Source: Bacteroides sp. (lineage in GTDB: Bacteria; Bacteroidota; Bacteroidia; Bacteroidales; Bacteroidaceae). From it: a DNA stretch of 64,000 nucleotides. Of this stretch, positions 44,449 through 51,970 are shown piece by piece. How positions within the stretch are numbered: position 1 is the first letter of the stretch; each line of letters begins with the position of its first letter. The notes below the pieces were generated by a model. That model had not been told where the DNA came from. It made no database searches and worked only from the letters and a program-made list of their open reading frames with translations. The DNA lies in NCBI RefSeq assembly GCF_030151085.1, contig NZ_JASLER010000056.1, positions 186,001 to 250,000 on the forward strand, given 5' to 3'. The position numbers and the translations under genes are program-made.

Positions 44449-45609
44449 ATGAGAACAACTGTATTAATCGCTTTATGCCTTCTGCCCCTGAGTGCAGCAA
44501 GCCCCATTCATGCACAATCCAATAAATTAGTGCCTCTGAAAGAGCGTGTCAACGTACAAGCCGACTCTGCGCGCACCAATCAGATTATAGACGGTCGTTG
44601 GGTAGCTGTAGGCACCGGAAAACCTCATACGCTCCAATTGGATTACACCCGCCCCTTTCAGGGCATGCCTTCCTATCGTTTCGAACTGAAACAAGAAGAT
44701 AATACACTCGAAGGGTATTCAGCAGGAGAAACCAAAGGCCGCGTCGAGCTCTGCTATTGTTATGCCACAGCCAATGATTTCCATAATCAATCTGCCTCAG
44801 ATTATTCCAGTGCCCAAAAGATGAAGACCGTATATCATTACGGAAAAGGCAGCTGCCCGCAAGGTTCATCCATGAGTTATACATTTTCTGTTTACATCCC
44901 CGATACCTTGGACAAAGAAGTATCTACCATCTTCGCCCAATGGCACGGTATGCCTAGCCGGACGCTAGTATCAGACCCTAGCGGCAAAGTAATGAGACTC
45001 AGCACAGAAGAATTTCTGGAAGTGGAAAAGCGAATGATCTTCAAGAAAGATACCGCATACGACAAGGTAATGAAAACCAATGCCAAAGGAGATACCATCT
45101 ATAAAGCTGGAAAAGCCAACGGATGGCTGATAGAGCAAGGAGGCTATCCCCCACTCGCCTTCGGCTTTTCGCAAGGTTACTTCTACATCAAATCGAATTC
45201 TGACCGGAAATGGCTGACCGATAAAACAGACCGATGCAATGCCAATCCCGACAAAACAGAGGTAATGAAACCCGTCACCTCCACCTATAAAGCCTCTACA
45301 ATAGCCTGCAAGATGCCATTCGACAGTTTTCCCAAAGACTGCTGGGTAACCTTCAACATAGATATTGACTGGACTGTGTACGGAAGAGAGCAAGAAACCA
45401 TCCTCAAACCCGGCATGCTAGATGTAGTAATGACTTACCCGCAATCCGGCAAAGAGATTAAAAAGCATATCGTTGACAACGAAGAGATTCTAATCGGCCG
45501 CAATGACGAAGAAGGGTACTACTTCAAATTCGGCATTTACCGCGTAGGAAATAGTACCATTCCGGTTTGCTACAACCTTGCAGGTTATGAAGAAAGTTCC
45601 AGGAAATAA
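44449..45609 (+). CDS. hepA: Heparinase I (PL13 heparin lyase)
   Basis: 386 residues with signal peptide (LIALCLLPLSAASPIHAQ), no lipobox. It is colinear with Pedobacter heparinase I (384 residues) as I remember it. Conserved parts include 'RVNVQADSA' near the substrate cleft, 'AGETKGRVELCYCYATANDF', the catalytic His166 in IFAQWHGMPSRTL, 'EQGGYPPLAFGFSQGYFYIKSNSDRKWLTDK' and the C-terminal Lys/Tyr in YYFKFGIYRVGNST. PL13 cleaves highly sulfated heparin regions at 2-O-sulfated iduronate. It is the second gene of the divergent unit. Its stop lies only two bases from the convergent MATE gene. Confidence 0.97.
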   Translation: MRTTVLIALCLLPLSAASPIHAQSNKLVPLKERVNVQADSARTNQIIDGRWVAVGTGKPHTLQLDYTRPFQGMPSYRFELKQEDNTLEGYSAGETKGRVELCYCYATANDFHNQSASDYSSAQKMKTVYHYGKGSCPQGSSMSYTFSVYIPDTLDKEVSTIFAQWHGMPSRTLVSDPSGKVMRLSTEEFLEVEKRMIFKKDTAYDKVMKTNAKGDTIYKAGKANGWLIEQGGYPPLAFGFSQGYFYIKSNSDRKWLTDKTDRCNANPDKTEVMKPVTSTYKASTIACKMPFDSFPKDCWVTFNIDIDWTVYGREQETILKPGMLDVVMTYPQSGKEIKKHIVDNEEILIGRNDEEGYYFKFGIYRVGNSTIPVCYNLAGYEESSRK

Positions 45610-45611
45610 AA

Positions 45612-46973
45612 TTATTTGGCGTGCAGCTCAGCCGCTTTGAATTTACGGAATTGCCAAGTCAGCATTACGAGTGCAATCAAACAAGCACAGACATCTGCCA
45701 CCGGCATACTGTACCATACGCCGGCTACCCCGAAGTATCGAGGTAGAATCAGCAAACAAGGAACCAAAATAATCATTTGGCGGGTAAGGGAAAGAAATAT
45801 AGCCTTACTCGCCATTCCTATACTTTGGAAGAAGTTGGCAGTCACCATCTGAAAGCCGATAATCGGAAAGAACATGACCACTATACGCAGACCTTTGGAT
45901 GAAATATCAATCAACTCTGCATCGGATGTAAAAATACTCACCACCAGTTCGGGAAGAAACATTCCTATCAGGAATCCGGTAGTTGTCACAACCGTAGCAA
46001 AAACAATGGTCAGTTTCAGTACCTTCGTTACACGTGCGTATTGCTTTGCACCGAAGTTATAGCCTGCAATGGGTTGCATACCTTGGTTAAGTCCCATGAC
46101 AATCATAATAAAAACAAAGACCAGTCGGTTGACAATGCCAAATGCTCCGATAGCTAAATCACCACCATAATGCTTCAATCCTTGATTGATAAGTACCACA
46201 ATGAGACATGCTGCCAGGTTCATAAGAAAAGGAGACATTCCGATAGCCAGCGAATCGACTACAATCTTACGGCGCAAACGAAAAATACCTTTCCGGAAAT
46301 GAAGTAATTCCTCTTTGTTGGAGAATAGTTTAAACTGCCACATCAGCGCAATGACCTGTGCAGTAACCGTAGCTATAGCCGCTCCCCGAATGCCCCAGCC
46401 AAAGCCAAAAATAAATATCGGAGCAAGAATCGTATTAATAACCACCGTTGCAATCGTTGCATACATGGCCTTTTGCGGATGTCCCACAGAACGAAGTACT
46501 GCATTTAGTCCAAGATACATGTGGGTAACCACATTTCCCAACAAAATAATCTGCATAAACTCACGGGCATACTTCACTGTTTCATCACTACCACCGAAGA
46601 AATATAAGATAGGATCAAGAAATATTAATGTTACTACAGAGAACGACAGACCAAGAATAATGTTAAGTATCAATACGTTTCCTAATATTCGTTGGGCTGT
46701 GTCATAGTCCTTTTGCCCCAACTTGACAGACACCAATGTTGCCGCACCTACGCCCACCAGCGAGCCGAATGCCGCTGCAAGATTCATCAGCGGAAAAGTC
46801 AGTGCCAATCCTGAGATTGCCATCGTACCCACTCCGTGACCGATGAAGATACTGTCTACCATATTATATAAGGAAGATGCTGTCATGGCGATAATTGCCG
46901 GAACGGCATATTGCATTAGTAGTTTCCCAATACTCTCTGTACCCAACGCTGTGGGTGTCTTTTGTCCTGCCAT
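45612..46973 (-). CDS. MATE-family multidrug/Na+ antiporter
   Basis: 453 residues with 12 hydrophobic segments and MATE signatures: 'YAVPAIIAMTASSLYNMVDSIFIGHGVGTMAISGLALTFPLMNLAAAFGSLVGVGAATLVSVKLGQKD' at the N-terminus and 'GLNQGMQPIAGYNFGAKQYARV' in the second half. It exports organic cations or drugs in exchange for H+ or Na+. Its own promoter box (TACCTTTG on the minus strand) is at 47002-47009. It is not linked by function to the PUL beside it. Confidence 0.95.
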   Translation of the reverse strand: MAGQKTPTALGTESIGKLLMQYAVPAIIAMTASSLYNMVDSIFIGHGVGTMAISGLALTFPLMNLAAAFGSLVGVGAATLVSVKLGQKDYDTAQRILGNVLILNIILGLSFSVVTLIFLDPILYFFGGSDETVKYAREFMQIILLGNVVTHMYLGLNAVLRSVGHPQKAMYATIATVVINTILAPIFIFGFGWGIRGAAIATVTAQVIALMWQFKLFSNKEELLHFRKGIFRLRRKIVVDSLAIGMSPFLMNLAACLIVVLINQGLKHYGGDLAIGAFGIVNRLVFVFIMIVMGLNQGMQPIAGYNFGAKQYARVTKVLKLTIVFATVVTTTGFLIGMFLPELVVSIFTSDAELIDISSKGLRIVVMFFPIIGFQMVTANFFQSIGMASKAIFLSLTRQMIILVPCLLILPRYFGVAGVWYSMPVADVCACLIALVMLTWQFRKFKAAELHAK

Positions 46974-47138
46974 ACTTAATACCTATTTCTTTTTGCGGGT
47001 GCAAAGGTACTCATTTTTTGTCAAAGCAACAAGAAGATGCGGCATTACGATTTTCGATAACATAATCTAGTGTTTATCGGTCGAAAATCATGCATTTCTT
47101 TTCAAAAAGACTTTGGTTTGGAATGCTTCATATAGGTT

Positions 47139-47292
47139 CTTATGATAGTTTCTATGCATTGGAACTAGGAGTTTTGCTAATTGGAACTAGGAGTTTTGCT
47201 AATTGAAACTAATAGTTTTGACTATTGAAACCTTTAGTTTAGACTGTTGAAACTTTTAGTTTTGAACATTGAAACTAAAAGTTTCATGCTGA
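47139..47292. repeat. 22-bp tandem repeat array, six clear units and one degenerate
   Basis: Units start at 47161, 47183, 47205, 47227, 47249 and 47271, each exactly 22 bp; a degenerate unit lies at 47139. The first two units are identical. The consensus starts GAAACTnnnAGTTTTG and ends in ATT or a variant. Each unit contains the dyad AACTnnnAGTT. Units are contiguous with no unique spacers, so it is not CRISPR. Confidence 0.85.
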
Positions 47293-47364
47293 GAACTAAC
47301 AAAATAACTATTTCTTAATTGAACAATAAATAAGTACATTCTAATTACGGTCTTTGGATGTATC

Positions 47365-47469
47365 TGTGATAGATGGTTGCGAGAAAGTCGATCTATCACA
47401 CCTATCTATCACGCTTCAATCCACTAATATTCTGATAGATATATCCTATAATGTGATAGCATGATAGAT
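47365..47469. repeat. GATAGAT/ATCTATC box cluster
   Basis: GATAGAT occurs at 47368, 47434 and 47463, GATAG at 47455, and ATCTATC at 47391 and 47404. TGTGATAGAT (47365-47374) and ATCTATCACA (47391-47400) form a perfect 10-bp inverted repeat with a 16-bp spacer. It lies 140-275 bp upstream of lysS. Confidence 0.65.
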
Positions 47470-47605
47470 ACTTTTACAAAAAAAAGTCTATGATGGTTGC
47501 AATGGTTTATAATGAAGCAGATTTTCCCAATACAATTCAGTTTGAGCATAACAGCCCTATTAGCTTTATTTATAGAAAATATAACGCTATCTGAAAAATG
47601 TTTCG

Positions 47606-47613
47606 TACTTTTG
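47606..47613 (+). promoter_or_regulatory. lysS -7 promoter box
   Basis: TACTTTTG fits the Bacteroides -7 consensus, with transcription expected near 47620, about 20 bases before the lysS ATG. No clear -33 TTTG is at the right distance. Confidence 0.5.
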
Positions 47614-47639
47614 CACCAAATTGAGTGAAATATAGCGAA

Positions 47640-49370
47640 ATGAACGTATTAGAACTAAGTGAACAGGAAATCATTCGTCGCAATAGTATGAATGAACTTC
47701 GCGCGATGGGTATCGAACCCTATCCCGCAGCAGAGTATGTAACCAATGCTTTCTCTACCGATATTAAAACTGAATTCAAAGACGACGAAGAGCCTCGCCA
47801 AGTGTCTGTAGCCGGACGTATGATGAGCCGTCGTGTCATGGGAAAAGCTTCCTTCATTGAATTACAGGATTCCAAAGGACGTATCCAGGTTTATATTACC
47901 CGCGATGACATCTGCCCCGGAGAAGACAAAGAGATGTACAACACCGTGTTCAAACGTTTGCTCGACTTAGGTGACTTCATCGGTATCGAAGGTTTTGTAT
48001 TTCGTACCCAAATGGGCGAAATCAGTATCCATGCCAAGAAAATAACCGTACTTTCAAAGAGCATCAAACCCCTGCCCATCGTTAAATATAAGGATGGAGT
48101 AGCTTACGACTCTTTCGAAGATCCGGAACTCCGTTATCGCCAACGCTACGTCGATCTGATTGTAAACGACGGAGTAAAAGAGACTTTCCAAAAACGTGCC
48201 ACCATCATCAAAACCATGCGTTCCGTTCTTGATGAAGCCGGATATACCGAAGTAGAAACTCCTATCTTGCAGTCCATCCCCGGTGGAGCAAGTGCACGTC
48301 CTTTCATTACACACCATAACTCATTGGATATGGGCCTCTACCTGCGCATAGCTACCGAACTTTATCTGAAGCGACTGATTGTAGGAGGTTTCGAAGGTGT
48401 ATATGAAATCGGAAAGAACTTCCGCAACGAAGGTATGGACAAGAACCATAACCCCGAATTTACTTGCGTAGAACTCTACGTACAATATAAGGATTATAAC
48501 TGGATGATGAGTTTCACCGAGAAATTACTGGAACGCATCTGTATCGCCGTAAACGGTTGCACCGAAACCGAGATAGATGGCAAAACCATCAGCTTCAAGG
48601 CTCCATACCGCCGTCTGCCCATCTTGGAAGCAATCAAGGAAAAGACCGGTTACGACCTCGAAGGTAAGAACGAAGGCGAGATTCGTCAAGTTTGCCGCGA
48701 ACTGAAAATGGAAATCGACGACACCATGGGCAAGGGCAAGCTGATAGACGAAATCTTCGGCGAGTTCTGCGAAGGTACTTTTATACAACCCACTTTCATC
48801 ACCGACTATCCTGTAGAGATGAGTCCGCTGACCAAGATACACCGCAGCAAACCCGGATTGACCGAACGCTTCGAACTCATGGTAAACGGCAAGGAGTTGG
48901 CTAACGCTTACAGCGAGCTAAACGACCCCATCGACCAGGAAGAACGCTTCAAAGACCAGTTAAGCCTCAGCGAAAAGGGAGATGACGAGGCCATGTTTAT
49001 CGATCAGGATTTCTTGAAAGCACTGCAATATGGTATGCCTCCTACATCAGGTATCGGCATCGGAATTGACCGGCTGACTATGTTGATGACCGGCAAAGCA
49101 TTCATTCAAGAAGTACTTTTCTTCCCGCAAATGCGCCCGGAGAAAGTGACTCCGAAAGATACTCCCGCCAAATTCATGGAACTGGGTATTCCCGAAGAGT
49201 GGGTAGCCGTCATCCAAAAGGCCGGTTACAACTTGGTGAGCGACATGAAAGATGTGAATCCGCAGAAGTTACACATGGATATCTGTGGTATCAACAAGAA
49301 ATATAAACTGGAACTGACAGCCCCGACGGTGAACGACGTTACTGCCTGGATCAGTTCAATCAAAAATTAA
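47640..49370 (+). CDS. lysS: Lysyl-tRNA synthetase (class II)
   Basis: 576 residues from the ATG at 47640. A GTG 15 bases upstream is in frame but less likely, since MNVLELSEQEIIRRN is the usual N-terminus of the family. An OB-fold anticodon domain is present ('VSVAGRMMSRRVMGKASFIELQDSKGRIQVYI', about 60-150). The class II catalytic motifs are 'FRNEGMDKNHNPEFTCVELY' (motif 2) and 'GMPPTSGIGIGIDRLTMLMTG' (motif 3). It charges tRNA-Lys in the cytoplasm. The C-terminus carries about 60 residues beyond motif 3, an extension common in Bacteroidetes LysS as far as I recall. gpsA follows after 100 bp. Confidence 0.97.
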   Translation: MNVLELSEQEIIRRNSMNELRAMGIEPYPAAEYVTNAFSTDIKTEFKDDEEPRQVSVAGRMMSRRVMGKASFIELQDSKGRIQVYITRDDICPGEDKEMYNTVFKRLLDLGDFIGIEGFVFRTQMGEISIHAKKITVLSKSIKPLPIVKYKDGVAYDSFEDPELRYRQRYVDLIVNDGVKETFQKRATIIKTMRSVLDEAGYTEVETPILQSIPGGASARPFITHHNSLDMGLYLRIATELYLKRLIVGGFEGVYEIGKNFRNEGMDKNHNPEFTCVELYVQYKDYNWMMSFTEKLLERICIAVNGCTETEIDGKTISFKAPYRRLPILEAIKEKTGYDLEGKNEGEIRQVCRELKMEIDDTMGKGKLIDEIFGEFCEGTFIQPTFITDYPVEMSPLTKIHRSKPGLTERFELMVNGKELANAYSELNDPIDQEERFKDQLSLSEKGDDEAMFIDQDFLKALQYGMPPTSGIGIGIDRLTMLMTGKAFIQEVLFFPQMRPEKVTPKDTPAKFMELGIPEEWVAVIQKAGYNLVSDMKDVNPQKLHMDICGINKKYKLELTAPTVNDVTAWISSIKN

Positions 49371-49371
49371 G

Positions 49372-49453
49372 AATTAAAAATTAAAACCCAGATAAGCATG
49401 ATTAAAAGATAAAAGGGAAGAAGATAAACCTTTGCCCCTTTTAATTTTTAATT
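49372..49453 (+). repeat. AT-only inverted repeat between lysS and gpsA
   Basis: A 15-bp perfect inverted repeat of A and T only (49372-49386 with 49439-49453) encloses an inner stem, AAAAGGG near 49411 with its complement near 49436. It could be a weak terminator of lysS or an intercistronic stem-loop. Confidence 0.5.
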
Positions 49454-49470
49454 TTTAATTATTAATTATC

Positions 49471-50466
49471 ATGAAACTACCCGGTAAGATAGCCATCATG
49501 GGCGGAGGAAGTTGGGCAACTGCCATTGCTAAAATGGTACTTTCTCAAGCGGAGTCAATAAATTGGTACATGCGGCGAGATGATCGTATTACCGATTTCA
49601 AACGACTTGGACATAATCCTGCCTACTTGACGGGCGTCAAGTTCGATACTAAGCGCATTAATTTCAACTCCAACATCAACGATGTAGTGAGAGACTCTGA
49701 CACGCTTATATTCGTGACCCCCTCACCTTATTTGAAATCTCACTTGAAAAAGTTGAAGATGAAAATAAAGGATAAATTCATCATCACAGCAATTAAAGGT
49801 ATCGTACCCGACGATAACATGATTGTTTCGGAGTACTTTACCAAAGAATATGGCGTACCGGCTGAAAACATCGCCGTACTGGCAGGCCCCTGTCATGCGG
49901 AAGAAGTAGCCTTGGAACGCCTTTCTTATTTAACCATAGCTTGTCCGGACACCGACAAAGCATGCACTATCGCCCGTAATTTGGCAAGTTCGTACATCAA
50001 GACATCTGTCAGCAACGACGTTGCAGGCATTGAATACAGTTCGGTGTTGAAAAACGTATATGCCATAGCAGCCGGTATTTGTAGCGGTTTGAAGTACGGA
50101 GATAACTTTCAAGCTGTACTCATGTCCAACGCTATACAAGAGATGAACCGTTTCTTGCAGACAGTGCATCCGCTGAACCGGAATGTAAACGATTCTGTTT
50201 ATCTGGGCGACTTGCTGGTAACCGGATATTCCAATTTCAGCCGTAACCGTACATTCGGTACCATGATTGGCAAAGGTTACTCCGTAAAAAGTGCACAGAT
50301 AGAAATGGAAATGATTGCTGAAGGTTACTTCGGTACCAAGTGTATCAAAGAGATCAACAAGCATCATCACGTCAACATGCCGATAGTAGATGCCGTGTAC
50401 AATATTCTGTACGAACGCATCTCGCCAATGATAGAGATTAAGTTGCTGACGGATTCATTCCGCTAA
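49471..50466 (+). CDS. gpsA: Glycerol-3-phosphate dehydrogenase [NAD(P)+]
   Basis: 331 residues. The N-terminal Rossmann fold starts with 'KIAIMGGGSWATAIAKMVLSQ'. The family motif 'AVLAGPCHAEEVALERLSYLTIA' lies near 137-160, and the catalytic-domain lysine lies in 'EYSSVLKNVYAIAAGICSGLKYGDNF' near 190-215. It reduces dihydroxyacetone phosphate to sn-glycerol 3-phosphate for phospholipid synthesis, in the cytoplasm. It is followed by pgi after 53 bp; lysS, gpsA and pgi are in the same direction and may share transcripts. Confidence 0.96.
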   Translation: MKLPGKIAIMGGGSWATAIAKMVLSQAESINWYMRRDDRITDFKRLGHNPAYLTGVKFDTKRINFNSNINDVVRDSDTLIFVTPSPYLKSHLKKLKMKIKDKFIITAIKGIVPDDNMIVSEYFTKEYGVPAENIAVLAGPCHAEEVALERLSYLTIACPDTDKACTIARNLASSYIKTSVSNDVAGIEYSSVLKNVYAIAAGICSGLKYGDNFQAVLMSNAIQEMNRFLQTVHPLNRNVNDSVYLGDLLVTGYSNFSRNRTFGTMIGKGYSVKSAQIEMEMIAEGYFGTKCIKEINKHHHVNMPIVDAVYNILYERISPMIEIKLLTDSFR

Positions 50467-50519
50467 CCGACACCTTAAAATAGAATGATAACATAAGACT
50501 TTAACCCTTTAATATAATA

Positions 50520-51863
50520 ATGAATATGATTAAATTAGACATTGAGAAAACATTCGGATTCATCTCAAAAGAAAACGTTTTCGCCTATGAAGCCCAAGTA
50601 AAGGCTGCACAGGAGGCATTAGAAAATGGCACAGGCAAGGGTAATGATTTCTTAGGTTGGTTACACCTCCCCTCCTCCATAACAAAAGAGCATTTGGCTG
50701 ACCTGAAAGCTACTGCACAAGTATTGCGTGATAATTGCGAAGTTGTAATTGTTGCCGGTATCGGTGGAAGCTACCTCGGCACACGTGCGGTTATCGAAGC
50801 TTTATCAAACAGCTTTACTTGGTTGCAAGATAAAAAAACTGCTCCGGTCATGATTTACGCCGGACACAATATTGGTGAAGATTATCTGTATGAACTCACT
50901 GAATTCCTGAAAGACAAGAAGTTCGGTGTTATCAATATCTCCAAGTCAGGTACTACCACCGAAACAGCCTTGGCTTTCCGTCTGCTGAAGAAGCAATGCG
51001 AAGACCAACGCGGCAAAGATATGGCAAAGAAGGTAATCGTTGCTATCACAGATGCCAAGAAGGGTGCTGCCCGCGTAACTGCTAACAACGAAGGTTACAA
51101 ATCATTCATCATCCCCGATAATGTAGGTGGTCGCTTCTCTGTACTTACTCCGGTAGGTCTGTTGCCGATTGCAATTGCCGGTTTTGATATCGAAAAGTTA
51201 GTTGCCGGTGCTGCCAACATGGAGAAAGCTTGTGGAAAAGATGTTCCGTTTGCTGAAAACCCTGCTGCTATCTATGCCGCTACCCGTAACGAACTTTACA
51301 AGAGTGGCAAGAAGATTGAAATCCTCGTAAACTTCAACCCCAAGTTGCACTATGTCAGCGAATGGTGGAAACAGCTTTACGGAGAATCAGAAGGTAAAGA
51401 AAACAAAGGTATCTTCCCTGCTGCCGTTGACTTCTCAACTGATCTTCACTCTATGGGTCAATGGATTCAGGAAGGTGAACGCACCATCTTCGAAACCGTT
51501 ATCTCTGTAGAAAAGACCAACCACAAGTTGCAAGTGCCTAGCGATGAAGCTAACCTCGACGGTTTGAACTTCCTGGCCGGCAAGCGTGTAGACGAAGTAA
51601 ACAAGATGGCTGAACTGGGAACACAACTCGCTCACGTAGACGGTGGTGTACCTAACATGCGTATCGTAATCCCTACCCTGAACGAAGAAACCATCGGCGG
51701 TTTGCTGTATTTCTTTGAAATAGGTTGTGGCATCAGTGGTTATGTTCTCGGCGTTAATCCGTTTGACCAACCAGGCGTAGAAGCATATAAGAAGAATATG
51801 TTTGCATTGCTGAACAAGCCAGGTTACGAAGCTGAATCCAAAGCTATTCAGGCAAGACTGTAA
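50520..51863 (+). CDS. pgi: Glucose-6-phosphate isomerase
   Basis: 447 residues, the shorter bacterial type. It shows the SIS-domain phosphate-binding parts 'VVIVAGIGGSYLGTRAVIEAL' near 77 and 'GVINISKSGTTTETALAFRLLKKQ' near 140, and 'SVLTPVGLLPIAIAGFDIEKLVAGAANM'. The C-terminal active-site region is 'NPFDQPGVEAYKKNMFALL'. It interconverts glucose 6-phosphate and fructose 6-phosphate in glycolysis. A second ATG two codons in could be the start. The gene ends at a strong bidirectional terminator. Confidence 0.97.
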   Translation: MNMIKLDIEKTFGFISKENVFAYEAQVKAAQEALENGTGKGNDFLGWLHLPSSITKEHLADLKATAQVLRDNCEVVIVAGIGGSYLGTRAVIEALSNSFTWLQDKKTAPVMIYAGHNIGEDYLYELTEFLKDKKFGVINISKSGTTTETALAFRLLKKQCEDQRGKDMAKKVIVAITDAKKGAARVTANNEGYKSFIIPDNVGGRFSVLTPVGLLPIAIAGFDIEKLVAGAANMEKACGKDVPFAENPAAIYAATRNELYKSGKKIEILVNFNPKLHYVSEWWKQLYGESEGKENKGIFPAAVDFSTDLHSMGQWIQEGERTIFETVISVEKTNHKLQVPSDEANLDGLNFLAGKRVDEVNKMAELGTQLAHVDGGVPNMRIVIPTLNEETIGGLLYFFEIGCGISGYVLGVNPFDQPGVEAYKKNMFALLNKPGYEAESKAIQARL

Positions 51864-51906
51864 GCTATATAAGAGGGGATTAAAAGCCTCCCTAAAATAG
51901 AAATCA

Positions 51907-51942
51907 AAATCCCCCCGTTACAATTGTGCAACGGGGGGATTT
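51907..51942. terminator. Bidirectional terminator between pgi and the hybrid sensor
   Basis: Perfect 13-bp stem (51907-51919 with 51930-51942) with six G:C pairs in the core and a 10-base loop. A-rich sequence precedes it and T-rich sequence follows, so it can stop both the rightward pgi transcript and the leftward sensor transcript. Confidence 0.85.
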
Positions 51943-51970
51943 CGATTTTAAACAAGTATTCTATAATCTG

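Larger units (their letters stand above)
46974..47639. other. 666-bp intergenic region with two repeat families
   Basis: No gene was found. The left end carries the MATE promoter (TACCTTTG, minus, 47002-47009). The middle holds a 22-bp tandem array (about 47139-47292) and a cluster of GATAGAT boxes in both orientations (47365-47469). The right end carries the lysS promoter box TACTTTTG (47606-47613). Confidence 0.8.

Noticed and set aside
18321..45609. Heparan PUL as a recently transferred island
   Set aside because: No integrase, transposase, attachment repeat or flanking tRNA was seen, and gene style matches the neighbours; composition statistics could not be computed here.
47161..47292. 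Possible CRISPR array
   Set aside because: Units are contiguous 22-bp repeats without unique spacers, and no cas gene is present in the window.
48692..48904. Open frame inside lysS in another frame
   Set aside because: It lies wholly inside the well-conserved lysyl-tRNA synthetase core.
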